This document shows, in pieces, positions 1 through 6,072 of a DNA stretch of 15,523 bases. The DNA comes from an uncultured Clostridia bacterium (GTDB lineage: Bacteria; Bacillota; Clostridia; Peptostreptococcales; Anaerovoracaceae), in assembly GCA_937889655.1 (NCBI GenBank), contig CALBZG010000155.1:1-15523 (forward strand), written 5' to 3'. The notes below the pieces were generated by a model that searched no databases, was not told the origin of the DNA, and saw only the letters and a program-made list of their open reading frames with translations. The number at the start of each line of letters is the position of its first letter. Positions within the stretch are counted from its first letter, which is position 1. A program made the translations under genes and the position numbers.

Positions 1-2
1 CT

Positions 3-992
3 CCGACCATATTATTAGCTACAATCACCTCGGCTGTGACAGCAGATTTTATTTCAACAATATTCTTTGGATTAAAGCCGGTATTTAACTTTACCTTGAA
101 TGATACTATACCACTCAAGCTTTACTGGCTGATTGCTTTACTGGGTATACTTGTTGGCCTCTCTGGTGCGGTATATAACTTCACGCTGCTAAAAACCATT
201 GCTCTTTACAAAAAAATATTTTCTGTCAACAGTCATTTTAAACCTGTTATTCCATTCCTTATAGCTGGTATTATGGGCCTTACTTTTCCAATAGTATTAG
301 GTGGCGGCAGTCATATTATTGACGGCTTAAGTTCAAGTAAAAGTATGCAATGGTTCGTATTGGTGCTCTTGATCAAGTTCTTGTTTTCTATGATAAGTTT
401 TGGCTCCGGAGCGCCGGGCGGTATCTTTTTCCCACTTCTTGTTATTGGTGCACTTATTGGCGGGTTGTTTGGCAATGCGGCAATTATTGCGGTGGGAATT
501 GATCCTGATTTATTTTACAACTTTGTTGTTTTAGCCATGGCCGGTTTTTTTGCTTCCATTGTCAAAGCGCCGATTACCGGTGTTGTTCTTCTGACCGAAA
601 TGACCGGTTCTTTCAATCATCTGTTGCCTCTCACTACTATATCAATTATCGCTTATGTTACCGCGGATGTATTAAAAAGCAAACCTATTTATGAATCATT
701 ATTGGAAAGGCAACTTAACGACAGCATAATCGGAGATGATGAAAATGACAATTCCAGAAAAATCACGCTTGAAATTGTTGTTCATCACGGTTCGATGATT
801 GAAGATCATCATTTAAAGGATATCGGACTTCCTTTAGGAAGCTTGGTGATCGCAATACGGCGCCATGGTAAGGATATTACTCCAAATGGCATGACGAAAA
901 TTAAAGCAGGCGACTATCTGGTTGTGCTGACAAGTGTGAGCAAGGAGCCCTCCGTTCGGGAAATGCTTAAAAAAATGACTGAGAGTTATTAG
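3..992 (+). CDS. ClC-family chloride channel/antiporter with C-terminal TrkA-C (RCK_C) domain, 5' end outside window
   Basis: The frame is open from base 3, so the gene begins upstream. The internal GTG at 36 is not taken as the start. What remains is the second half of a ClC membrane domain. It has several hydrophobic helices, a GSGAPGGIFFPLL segment (about residues 134-146 counted from base 3) that matches the ClC GxFxP anion-binding signature, and the late helix ITGVVLLTEMTGSF. A hydrophilic C-terminal domain of about 80 residues follows, ending in GDYLVVLTS, which reads as a TrkA-C/RCK_C regulatory domain as in several Firmicute EriC-like proteins. By family it is an inner-membrane Cl-/H+ antiporter or channel, used in acid resistance or ion homeostasis. 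The gating glutamate motif (GSGIPxxE) would lie in the missing part, so antiporter versus channel cannot be decided. No convincing terminator follows the TAG-ended frame. Confidence 0.9.
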   Translation, partial: PTILLATITSAVTADFISTIFFGLKPVFNFTLNDTIPLKLYWLIALLGILVGLSGAVYNFTLLKTIALYKKIFSVNSHFKPVIPFLIAGIMGLTFPIVLGGGSHIIDGLSSSKSMQWFVLVLLIKFLFSMISFGSGAPGGIFFPLLVIGALIGGLFGNAAIIAVGIDPDLFYNFVVLAMAGFFASIVKAPITGVVLLTEMTGSFNHLLPLTTISIIAYVTADVLKSKPIYESLLERQLNDSIIGDDENDNSRKITLEIVVHHGSMIEDHHLKDIGLPLGSLVIAIRRHGKDITPNGMTKIKAGDYLVVLTSVSKEPSVREMLKKMTESY

Positions 993-1161
993 CGCCGGCC
1001 GTTAATTTCGAATTTGAATATTCGCCATGGAGTTCGTTTCTATATCCAAGATAACATGAATACCAGCAATTATGTAGTTTACGAATGGGTGATGCAGAGA
1101 AAAAAATTCAGAAAAACTTAGGCGTCAATCACTCAGTAAGTATTCAATTTGATGGATTTTC

Positions 1162-1207
1162 GAGGGACTTCCTATATGATTCGAACATACGGCGCATGGA
1201 TTGGGAA
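1162..1207 (-). repeat. Decayed copy of the 3' half of tRNA-Arg(CCU)
   Basis: Ungapped alignment with 5661-5706 gives 38 matches in 46 positions. An 18-bp perfect core covers the T arm and T loop (GATTCGAACAT on the plus strand). It spans exactly the same part of the tRNA as the perfect copy at 3882-3927. The flank beyond the tRNA 3' end is also similar: TATTCAATTTG lies 21 bp away here and 23 bp away at 3882. No 5' half is present, so it is not a functional tRNA. It lies 4 bp beyond the stop codon of the radical SAM gene and probably marks an old attachment-site end. Confidence 0.75.
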
Positions 1208-1211
1208 GGGA

Positions 1212-2465
1212 TTATCTCAGGATCATCTTGTTCGGGAAAGGAACATTTCTCAAAAGATTCCACATTTTATCAATATAAGCCGTTGTATAAACCTGTTCGA
1301 TGTCATGGTATATTAAAGATCCCATTTCTGTAATTTCATAGTCGTTGCCTTTCCTTTTTACCAAACCGGCTTTCTCTGCAAGATCAAGTTCCAGTCCAAA
1401 CATCTTCCGAAGTGGCGCCCCCACAATCTTTTCGAATTTATCTCTATCGATTTTCGTTGAGTATGCACCCCAGAACATATAGTAAACAGCTCTCTGGCGT
1501 CTTGTAAACCTCAAGGTCAATGATGTGGGCAACTGGCCTTTATTTACCCGCGCGATGTAACCGTCGATGGAAAACGTGTTTATTTTAAAGCTTGTCCTAA
1601 GAAGTGACGTAGCCGATACGCCAAAGCCTAGAAACGCGTCCCGTGTCACGGAGGAGTATTTTTCTGCGCCGGGCTTTGCAAATGTCCATACCGAGGTTCT
1701 CTCAATGTTGATTTGTCTGCAAAATCGATTGAGGTTTCTCAACATCCGCCTCTTCACTTTTTTAGACATCGGTTTATACTCGTTGTCGGCAAATGTGAAA
1801 TCAATGAACGGATATGTGGAGACCTGGGTGGCCCCGCATTCGAATGCTGTTTTTATATCATTTTCCAAGATTTTGTCAGTCTGCCCCGGGATCGCAAATA
1901 TCAGATCCACGTCTACGGCGTCAAATTCAAAGCCGGCCGCGAGTTTGATCTTTTCCTTGAATGACGTTACGCTTCTGCCGAGTTTGCCGAGGCATTCCTT
2001 GTTGAAAGATTGGATACCCAGGCTAACCATGGTGACACCGGCTGTTTTTAATTTCAACAGATTCTCCTCTGTGATGTCGAAAGGATGCAGCTCCACTCCT
2101 ACACCGCCCGATAGGATGAAATACTCTTTCAGTTTATCGATGATGTCCTTCAGATCATCGATCATCATGGCCGGCGTGCCTCCGCCAAAATAAAGGCTCG
2201 TTGCCGTTTTCCTGCCTTTCATATTTCTGCATGCAAGTTCTATTTCTTTTAACAGCGCGATTTTGTAGTCATCTGCCCGCTGTTTTTTGTAGATTTCCTT
2301 ACAGTAAGGGCAAAAACTGCAAATGGACCTGCAGAAGGGTATATGAACATACAGCCCAAGATCATCGAGGGCTTCAAATTTCAAATCATTCGTATACCTT
2401 TTATCGAAAACAAAAGGCTTGAAGGAACGTGTAAGTATAACTCTCATCAGGGATGTAAGCAGCAT
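1212..2465 (-). CDS. HemN/HemW-like radical SAM protein (coproporphyrinogen III oxidase-like)
   Basis: The 417-residue product carries the radical SAM cluster motif as CRSICSFC (Cys45, Cys49, Cys52), which binds the SAM-coordinating 4Fe-4S cluster. A GGGTP loop at 94-98 and the conserved stretch VSLGIQSFN are typical of the HemN/HemW subfamily, and the C-terminal third looks like a HemN_C-type winged helix. True HemN needs extra N-terminal residues, and many relatives are HemW heme chaperones or uncharacterised enzymes, so the substrate is not assigned. The start is well supported: an AGGAGGTG ribosome binding site (plus-strand 2471-2478) sits 5 bases before the ATG. It lies 33 bp downstream of the SHOCT-domain gene, so the two probably form an operon. 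It is not the radical SAM partner of the LigB-AMMECR1 fusion at 9756. Confidence 0.85.
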   Translation of the reverse strand: MLLTSLMRVILTRSFKPFVFDKRYTNDLKFEALDDLGLYVHIPFCRSICSFCPYCKEIYKKQRADDYKIALLKEIELACRNMKGRKTATSLYFGGGTPAMMIDDLKDIIDKLKEYFILSGGVGVELHPFDITEENLLKLKTAGVTMVSLGIQSFNKECLGKLGRSVTSFKEKIKLAAGFEFDAVDVDLIFAIPGQTDKILENDIKTAFECGATQVSTYPFIDFTFADNEYKPMSKKVKRRMLRNLNRFCRQINIERTSVWTFAKPGAEKYSSVTRDAFLGFGVSATSLLRTSFKINTFSIDGYIARVNKGQLPTSLTLRFTRRQRAVYYMFWGAYSTKIDRDKFEKIVGAPLRKMFGLELDLAEKAGLVKRKGNDYEITEMGSLIYHDIEQVYTTAYIDKMWNLLRNVPFPNKMILR

Positions 2466-2498
2466 AAAAACACCTCCTAAAAATTTGTGATCGCGATT

Positions 2499-2780
2499 TC
2501 ACTGCAGGTCTGCCATTCTTTTTTTGAACTCCTTTGCGTCGATTTTACCCTTGGCATATCTTCGGCGAGTAATCATTATTGCCGGGTCCTTCTCACCCCA
2601 GGGTCGGTCAGCGTTTGTAATATATTTTTTTGCCGTTCTTGCAACTATCACCAATGCAGCGGTCCAGAAAGTCAGGTACATTGCTATGGATACAATACCC
2701 ACCCACCAGTTTTTCTCCTGATCCGATGACTGCTCTATCTTGCTAAAAAACCGGCTGTTCTGACCATAAAATGGATGCAT
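2499..2780 (-). CDS. Small SHOCT-domain membrane protein
   Basis: The 93-residue product has one transmembrane segment at about residues 25-47 (starting at WWVGIVSIAMYL). Its C-terminal stretch of about 28 residues, DPAIMITRRRYAKGKIDAKE onward, fits the SHOCT pattern (short C-terminal domain: RYAKGEIdeeEy). SHOCT domains are short oligomerisation elements found on many bacterial membrane proteins, and the function of this one is unknown. Two in-frame ATGs exist. The one at 2780 is chosen because GAGGAGG lies 7 bases before it, whereas only one base separates that site from the ATG at 2786. It is the first gene of a likely two-gene minus-strand operon with the radical SAM gene. Confidence 0.8.
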   Translation of the reverse strand: MHPFYGQNSRFFSKIEQSSDQEKNWWVGIVSIAMYLTFWTAALVIVARTAKKYITNADRPWGEKDPAIMITRRRYAKGKIDAKEFKKRMADLQ

Positions 2781-2910
2781 AACCATTCCTCCTCAATGCA
2801 TATTAACTATGGAGTATATATACCCCTTATGAGTTGGCGCAAGAGCAGAATATTATTTCATTATAAAGTTTATGAAAATTGTATTTTAAACGATGGAAAT
2901 CCGCCGCGCC

Positions 2911-2940
2911 TTGACACCCGAAAAAGCCCTGCGCTATAAT
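2911..2940 (+). promoter_or_regulatory. Sigma-A promoter, perfect -35 and -10
   Basis: TTGACA at 2911-2916 and TATAAT at 2935-2940 are separated by 18 bp. Both hexamers match consensus exactly. Transcription should begin near 2947, just ahead of the ribosome binding site of the glutaredoxin-like gene. Confidence 0.85.
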
Positions 2941-2972
2941 AAGGAAACCCCAGAACGAAAGGAGATACCGCA

Positions 2973-3248
2973 ATGGTGATTACTGTTTACGGTAGCAACG
3001 TGTGCCCTCGGACCCTGCGTTTTCTGACCATCCTAACCGAGAACGGCGTGATGCCAAACTTCGTCAATGTGACCGGTTCTATCGGACTTCTGAAGGATTT
3101 CATAACCCTACGTGACACCTCCCCTCTCTATGACAGTGTGAGAGGCAGCGGTTCCATTGGCTTCCCGCTGGTGCAGCTGGAGGACGGTACCTATACCCGC
3201 GACGTCAACAGTGTTCTGACTTCACTGGGCATCCAAACAAAAATGTAG
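2973..3248 (+). CDS. Glutaredoxin-like protein (single active-site Cys)
   Basis: The 91-residue product has the size and outline of a glutaredoxin fold. It starts with the strand MVITVYGSNVCP, the usual CxxC motif is CPRT (Cys11, with Thr in place of the second Cys), and a GFPLVQLEDG segment contains the likely cis-Pro65. The family reduces disulfides or binds glutathione/thiols. With one active-site cysteine it would act by a monothiol mechanism or as a binding protein, and its actual partner is unknown. The start is supported by GAAAGGAG at 2957-2964 and by the consensus promoter at 2911-2940. It is monocistronic as far as can be seen, and no clear terminator follows. Confidence 0.75.
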   Translation: MVITVYGSNVCPRTLRFLTILTENGVMPNFVNVTGSIGLLKDFITLRDTSPLYDSVRGSGSIGFPLVQLEDGTYTRDVNSVLTSLGIQTKM

Positions 3249-3372
3249 ACTGGCAAGTAGTTCCCCTTATATAATTTTGTTTGACTTAATGATAGTATGT
3301 TGATACTTGTACAAAAATATGAAAGACTTGTTGAGGAAGTGCTCCATAAGTATACAAATGGGAGGGACTAAA

Positions 3373-3759
3373 ATGATTAAAGCATATCTAGCAGGAATTT
3401 CATCCTTGTATGAAGGTGAGGATATAGAAGTTCGATTCTGCATATATGAAGACCAAGAACTAATATCGAAAGAATCTATAATACTGGAATATAAGAAGCC
3501 GGCAATAGTAGGAGAAGTCGCATTGTTAAGGCTCTTAAAAGAATTAGAAAAATATAAGAAAAAAGAAATAACCATTATTGTTAATGATGCAGCCTTATGT
3601 GAATTCATCCGAGGGACATCGACAACAAAAAACAGAGATATTCTAAAGCTGGTAAAGGAAATTCAAAAAGAATTATCCAAGTTTGAAAAGGTAGTTCTTA
3701 AGGATGTTAGTGTAAATCATAAAGAACGGGCCAACTGGAATGAAATATTGCACTGGTAA
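3373..3759 (+). CDS. Small protein with a degenerate RNase H-like fold, function unknown
   Basis: The open frame extends up to 3307, but GGAGGGA at 3361-3367 stands the correct distance from the ATG at 3373, giving 128 residues. The pattern resembles RNase HI in order and spacing. There is an amphipathic helix beginning GEVALLRLLKEL (Glu48 where RNase HI has its catalytic Glu), a strand-Asp segment ITIIVNDAALCEFI (Asp72), and VNHKERANWNEIL (His116 and Asn/Glu) near the end. The first catalytic Asp is absent (Ala7 in AYLAGIS) and the final Asp is Asn or Glu, so nuclease activity is doubtful. The gene is AT- and Lys-rich compared with the genes after 7700. The family assignment is an inference from residue pattern, and a different alpha/beta fold is possible. 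It may be island cargo, because it lies directly before the tRNA-Arg half at 3882. Confidence 0.6.
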   Translation: MIKAYLAGISSLYEGEDIEVRFCIYEDQELISKESIILEYKKPAIVGEVALLRLLKELEKYKKKEITIIVNDAALCEFIRGTSTTKNRDILKLVKEIQKELSKFEKVVLKDVSVNHKERANWNEILHW

Positions 3760-3846
3760 TATAGCTGTTTCATCTATGCTCAATTCATTCAAGCAGGACA
3801 AAATATGCCCAAAACACATTTCATGATAATTGCATATGCAAATAAA

Positions 3847-3877
3847 AAGCCCGGCAAATATTCAATTTGCAAAGCTT
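3847..3877 (-). terminator. Probable former tRNA terminator hairpin
   Basis: Read on the minus strand, AAGC plus GCAAAT pairs with ATTTGC plus GCTT around a 5-base loop, with a 3x3 internal mismatch, and is followed by a T-rich run. It lies just past the 3' end of the tRNA-Arg half at 3882-3927. This is where the terminator of an intact tRNA would stand. Confidence 0.45.
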
Positions 3878-3881
3878 TTCA

Positions 3882-3927
3882 GTGGCACTCCCGATATGAT
3901 TCGAACATACGACGCACGGTTTAGGAA
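3882..3927 (-). repeat. Perfect copy of the 3' half of tRNA-Arg(CCU), putative att site
   Basis: This 46-bp stretch is identical to 5661-5706. It covers tRNA position 32 (start of the anticodon loop) through the encoded CCA plus one base, and identity stops abruptly at both ends. The orientation is the same as the intact gene. A 3'-half direct repeat downstream of an intact tRNA is the usual footprint of tyrosine-integrase insertion at a tRNA. Confidence 0.88.
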
Positions 3928-4438
3928 TGCGTCATGAGGTGTAAAACACTGTTTAAAGACATATTACGATGACTCATATTCGAACGTTTCTAACTCAAAA
4001 AACAAATAGCGTCTTATACTGTGCATGCATGTATAATAAAAATAAACCACTAATGAACCACTAAATAATGTGAAAACAGATGTTCTTTTTTTTATAGCGT
4101 GTATTAATTCTGTTTAGAGTAAACCATGAAGGAAATACTTTCAAATGATTGACGATCTTTAGAAAGATGCTGGCAACACGCTTTGTCTTAATAAAGCACT
4201 CTAAAAATCAAAAAATATTTTTCGGAGTTCGGATTATATTTTGACCACCCCTCATTGCTATAGCTGTTTAAGAACAAGCTTATTTATTTGTGGCTCGGCT
4301 AATACAAAACAGGCATGGGTTGAACATCACCTTTTTTCAAACTAACTCTAACACATTTTGGATCGTTTCTGCGGGGTCATACCAATTAGAAAAGGGATAC
4401 AAGCTGAACTTCCGGTTTGGAAAAGCAGTTAGCTGTTG

Positions 4439-5089
4439 TTATTTAGCAATCTTATGAAAAATGACATATGAATAAATCGTCGTGAAGATGATGGGAATAA
4501 ATATGGCAGCCATCATTATTGCAAATGACATAGTGCCATTGGCCAGGAGCGAGCCGATCAAAGCGACAAAGCCACCTGAAACCATAAGCTTTGCGCCCAG
4601 ACGATGGGTCTTTGTCCAGACCTCTTCATTGGCTAAAGTCCACGGAAGCCTGAATCCTACAAAATAGTTGAACTTGACACGGCTCATGACGTTGCCCAGT
4701 ATAATGAACAGGATCGAAACACCGGCAGGAACCACCTTCCCGATATTGATGGGATAACCCAAAGAAGCTAAAACCACAAATAGATAAATCATACTCATGA
4801 ATATGATCAACGCGTATTTGATGACTTGGTAGGAACTTTTGAACTTATCATAGTTCTCTTTTTTCGGATCCAACTTTGGCAAGACCAGAAATAATGCATA
4901 CATGCCGATATTCATCAGCGGGAGCAGAAAGGTGCCGGAAAACCTGGATCCGTAGGAATCCACTTCACCTTTGATATTCCAGTGCATTGGCACTCTGTCC
5001 GGCATATGCGGATATACAAGGATTGCAGCCAGCAAAGTGAAAAACAGTATCAGGATAATCGGCCAGTCTTTTTTCAATATATGGAACAT
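4439..5089 (-). CDS. sdpI: SdpI-family membrane protein (DUF1648 plus SdpI domain)
   Basis: The 216-residue, multi-pass membrane protein has the DUF1648-type N-terminal loop (PMHWNIKGEVDSYGS, residues 34-48) and the SdpI signature GFRLPWTLANEEVWTKTHRLG (145-165). About six hydrophobic helices are visible. In Bacillus subtilis, SdpI gives immunity to the killing peptide SDP and sequesters the repressor SdpR at the membrane when the toxin is present. No sdpABC toxin genes lie nearby, so here it may be an orphan immunity or stress-sensing protein. It starts 2 bp after the sdpR stop codon, with a purine-rich AGAGGGGG ribosome binding site inside the end of sdpR, so the two are a tight operon. The length is normal for the family. 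Confidence 0.88.
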   Translation of the reverse strand: MFHILKKDWPIILILFFTLLAAILVYPHMPDRVPMHWNIKGEVDSYGSRFSGTFLLPLMNIGMYALFLVLPKLDPKKENYDKFKSSYQVIKYALIIFMSMIYLFVVLASLGYPINIGKVVPAGVSILFIILGNVMSRVKFNYFVGFRLPWTLANEEVWTKTHRLGAKLMVSGGFVALIGSLLANGTMSFAIMMAAIFIPIIFTTIYSYVIFHKIAK

Positions 5090-5091
5090 TA

Positions 5092-5370
5092 TTATTCATC
5101 CCCCTCTTTATCAATCAGATTAAGAAAAAAACTCATAACGTCCTGGAAAACCGTAGTATTCAGGGAATATATGATATTCTGCCCACGTCTTTCATCCATC
5201 ACCAGATCTGCCTGTTTTAAAATGTTCAGATGATGGCTGATGCTGGGCTTTGATATATTGAAATAATCGGATATTTCTCCCGCCGTAAGATCATTCTCTT
5301 TCAGCAGTTGCAGTATTTTCCTTCTCGTAGGGTCGGAAAGCGCTTTGAACACATGGTTCTGATTGGACAT
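5092..5370 (-). CDS. sdpR: SdpR-type ArsR-family repressor
   Basis: The 92-residue winged-helix protein begins with the ArsR-family signature VFKALSDPTRRKILQLLKEN. It has a recognition-helix region at about 29-52 (LTAGEISDYFNISKPSISHH) and a wing ending in GQNIIYSL. It lacks the ELCVC metal-binding box of metal-sensing ArsR proteins, as expected for the autorepressor SdpR. A GGGAGGTGAG ribosome binding site precedes the ATG. By family knowledge it represses its own operon until SdpI sequesters it. A 16-bp palindrome at 5428-5443 upstream is a likely operator. Confidence 0.87.
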   Translation of the reverse strand: MSNQNHVFKALSDPTRRKILQLLKENDLTAGEISDYFNISKPSISHHLNILKQADLVMDERRGQNIIYSLNTTVFQDVMSFFLNLIDKEGDE

Positions 5371-5427
5371 GGTCTCACCTCCCCGGTAAGCAGTATTTGT
5401 AATCGCAACAAGACTGGCTATATATAT

Positions 5428-5443
5428 TTAGACAGTTATCTAA
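5428..5443 (-). promoter_or_regulatory. Likely SdpR operator palindrome
   Basis: TTAGACAGTTATCTAA is a near-perfect inverted repeat (TTAGAyAnnTrTCTAA) about 58 bp before the sdpR start codon, inside AT-rich DNA that would hold the promoter. ArsR/SdpR-type dimers bind palindromes of this kind. That this regulator binds it is inferred. Confidence 0.5.
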
Positions 5444-5504
5444 TAGTATAAATATTAGCATGATTATTCTGGCTTGTAAATAGGAATGTGGATGTTTTTA
5501 CATG

Positions 5505-5621
5505 ATGCTAAATGACGAAAACGCTACAAAACGAATTCACAAAAGATAGTTCGTGAACATCCTTAAAAATATTGGCGACAAACTGGCGACAAATCACAAA
5601 AAAATAAAAGACTGCCACTAA
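5505..5621 (+). pseudogene. Possible integrase C-terminal tail fragment, interrupted by TAG
   Basis: One plus-strand frame reads MLNDENATKRIHKR, a TAG at 5547-5549, then FVNILKNIGDKLATNHKKI and a stop at 5619-5621, 40 bp before the tRNA repeat. Tails of this kind (GDKLATN) occur at the ends of tyrosine integrases encoded beside tRNA att sites. No catalytic residues remain, so this is a weak inference resting on position and style. Confidence 0.25.
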
Positions 5622-5630
5622 AACACAAGC

Positions 5631-5652
5631 CCTGCAATCAAGTGATTGCAGG
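5631..5652 (-). terminator. Terminator of tRNA-Arg(CCU)
   Basis: On the minus strand, CCTGCAATC pairs perfectly with GATTGCAGG around a 4-base loop and is followed by GCTTGTGTTTT. It starts 9 bases past the tRNA CCA. If the tRNA 3' half came with an element, this terminator came with it. Confidence 0.85.
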
Positions 5653-5660
5653 ACTTTATT

Positions 5661-5706
5661 GTGGCACTCCCGATATGATTCGAACATACGACGCACGGTT
5701 TAGGAA
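5661..5706 (-). repeat. tRNA-Arg(CCU) 3' half: intact-gene end of the duplicated att-like repeat
   Basis: This is the counterpart of 3882-3927 (46/46 identical) and 1162-1207 (38/46). It lies inside the functional tRNA and runs from the anticodon loop to one base past the CCA. Confidence 0.85.
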
Positions 5707-5737
5707 ACCGACGCTCTATCCCCTGAGCTACGGGAGC
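5662..5737 (-). tRNA. tRNA-Arg(CCU)
   Basis: The 76-nt cloverleaf with encoded CCA has acceptor GCTCCCG/CGGGAGT (G1-U72 wobble), D stem GCTC/GAGC, anticodon loop TTCCTAA (anticodon CCU, reading AGG), T arm GTATG-TTCGAAT-CATAT and discriminator G73. Position 27-43 is a U-U mismatch, which is shared with the tRNA at 7314. A promoter and a terminator flank it closely. Its first 35 nt are identical to tRNA-Arg(CCG) at 7314-7389, and all differences lie from anticodon position 36 onward. Confidence 0.96.
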
Positions 5738-5751
5738 ATATCAACCTAATT

Positions 5752-5781
5752 ATAATAACACAAACACCACACGGTTTTCAA
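5752..5781 (-). promoter_or_regulatory. Promoter of tRNA-Arg(CCU)
   Basis: On the minus strand, TTGAAA (5776-5781) and TATTAT (5752-5757) are 18 bp apart. The -10 ends 14 bp before the mature tRNA 5' end. Confidence 0.65.
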
Positions 5782-5802
5782 GCATGGTTTTTGTTGTTAA
5801 AA

Positions 5803-5836
5803 CCCCGCGATGCTGAACATCTTCAGCCCCGCGGGG
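5803..5836 (-). terminator. Strong terminator after the rubredoxin gene
   Basis: A long GC-rich hairpin (CCCCGCG with CGCGGGG outside, GCTGAA with TTCAGC inside) is followed on the minus strand by TTTT. It lies 38 bp beyond the rubredoxin stop and ends the FprA-rubredoxin unit before the next tRNA promoter. Confidence 0.85.
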
Positions 5837-5874
5837 ATGTATTTTTCGCACTCTCTCAAAGTGTCTTAGAATCC

Positions 5875-6033
5875 CTATTCTGCTACGAATTCTTCTTTGC
5901 TAGCGCCGCATTCAGGGCATACCCAATCGGCAGGAAGGTCTGCAAAAGCTGTGCCCGGAGCTATTCCGCCTTCGGAATCACCCAGTGCAGGATCATAAAT
6001 GTAACCACAAATCGCACAAACGTATTTACCCAT
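5875..6033 (-). CDS. rub: Rubredoxin
   Basis: The 52-residue protein has the complete rubredoxin pattern: CAICG (Cys6, Cys9) and CPECG (Cys39, Cys42) bind one Fe in a tetra-cysteine site. The conserved GYIYDPALGD lies between them, with WVCPECGA near the end. It is the normal family length. Rubredoxin is a soluble one-electron carrier. Placed 39 bp downstream of the flavo-diiron protein gene on the same strand, it is the expected electron donor to that enzyme (NAD(P)H-rubredoxin oxidoreductase to rubredoxin to FprA). The start is supported by AGGAGGAC a few bases before the ATG. A strong terminator follows, so the pair is a defined operon. Confidence 0.97.
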   Translation of the reverse strand: MGKYVCAICGYIYDPALGDSEGGIAPGTAFADLPADWVCPECGASKEEFVAE

Positions 6034-6072
6034 TTCTTGTCCTCCTTTTTCCTATTGAATCAATTTCTTTTA

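Larger units (their letters stand above)
3760..4438. other. 679-bp AT-rich non-coding stretch containing a tRNA 3'-half copy
   Basis: No credible gene is seen on either strand. It contains a hairpin at 3847-3877, the perfect tRNA-Arg 3'-half copy at 3882-3927, and an 11-bp-period direct repeat (AACCACTAA at 4045-4053 and 4056-4064). The rest (about 4070-4438) is featureless AT-rich sequence. As the inner flank of a probable attachment site, it may be the decayed end of an integrated element. Confidence 0.6.
3928..5661. mobile_element. Putative remnant of a tRNA-Arg-integrated element carrying sdpRI
   Basis: The segment is bounded by the direct repeats 3882-3927 and 5661-5706. It holds sdpR-sdpI as its only intact genes and a possible integrase C-terminal fragment next to the tRNA end. 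At about 1.7 kb, without an intact integrase, it cannot move by itself and would be a deletion remnant. Boundaries are inferred from the repeats alone. Confidence 0.5.

Noticed and set aside
1085..1333. 82-codon plus-strand open frame overlapping the end of the radical SAM gene
   Set aside because: It runs through the tRNA relic and antisense to the radical SAM C-terminus, has no ribosome binding site and shows no recognisable protein pattern.
1567..2193. 208-codon plus-strand open frame
   Set aside because: It is antisense to the radical SAM gene, which has the cluster motif and a strong ribosome binding site. This frame has neither.
1212..2465. Radical SAM gene considered as the missing AmmeMemoRadiSam partner
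   Set aside because: Its CRSICSFC motif and HemN-like segments place it in the HemN/HemW group, and it lies on a separate island about 7 kb away.
2790..2860. Possible minus-strand promoter (TTGCGC, 18 bp, TATACT) for the SHOCT-radical SAM operon
   Set aside because: The -35 matches consensus at only 3 of 6 positions. A promoter must be near, but this one cannot be claimed.
4020..4070. Short 11-bp-period repeat AACCACTAA considered as iterons or a CRISPR fragment
   Set aside because: Only two units exist, with no spacers of constant length and no replication or Cas gene.
5508..5696. 62-codon minus-strand open frame
   Set aside because: It starts inside the tRNA-Arg and crosses its terminator. 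Its composition is not protein-like.
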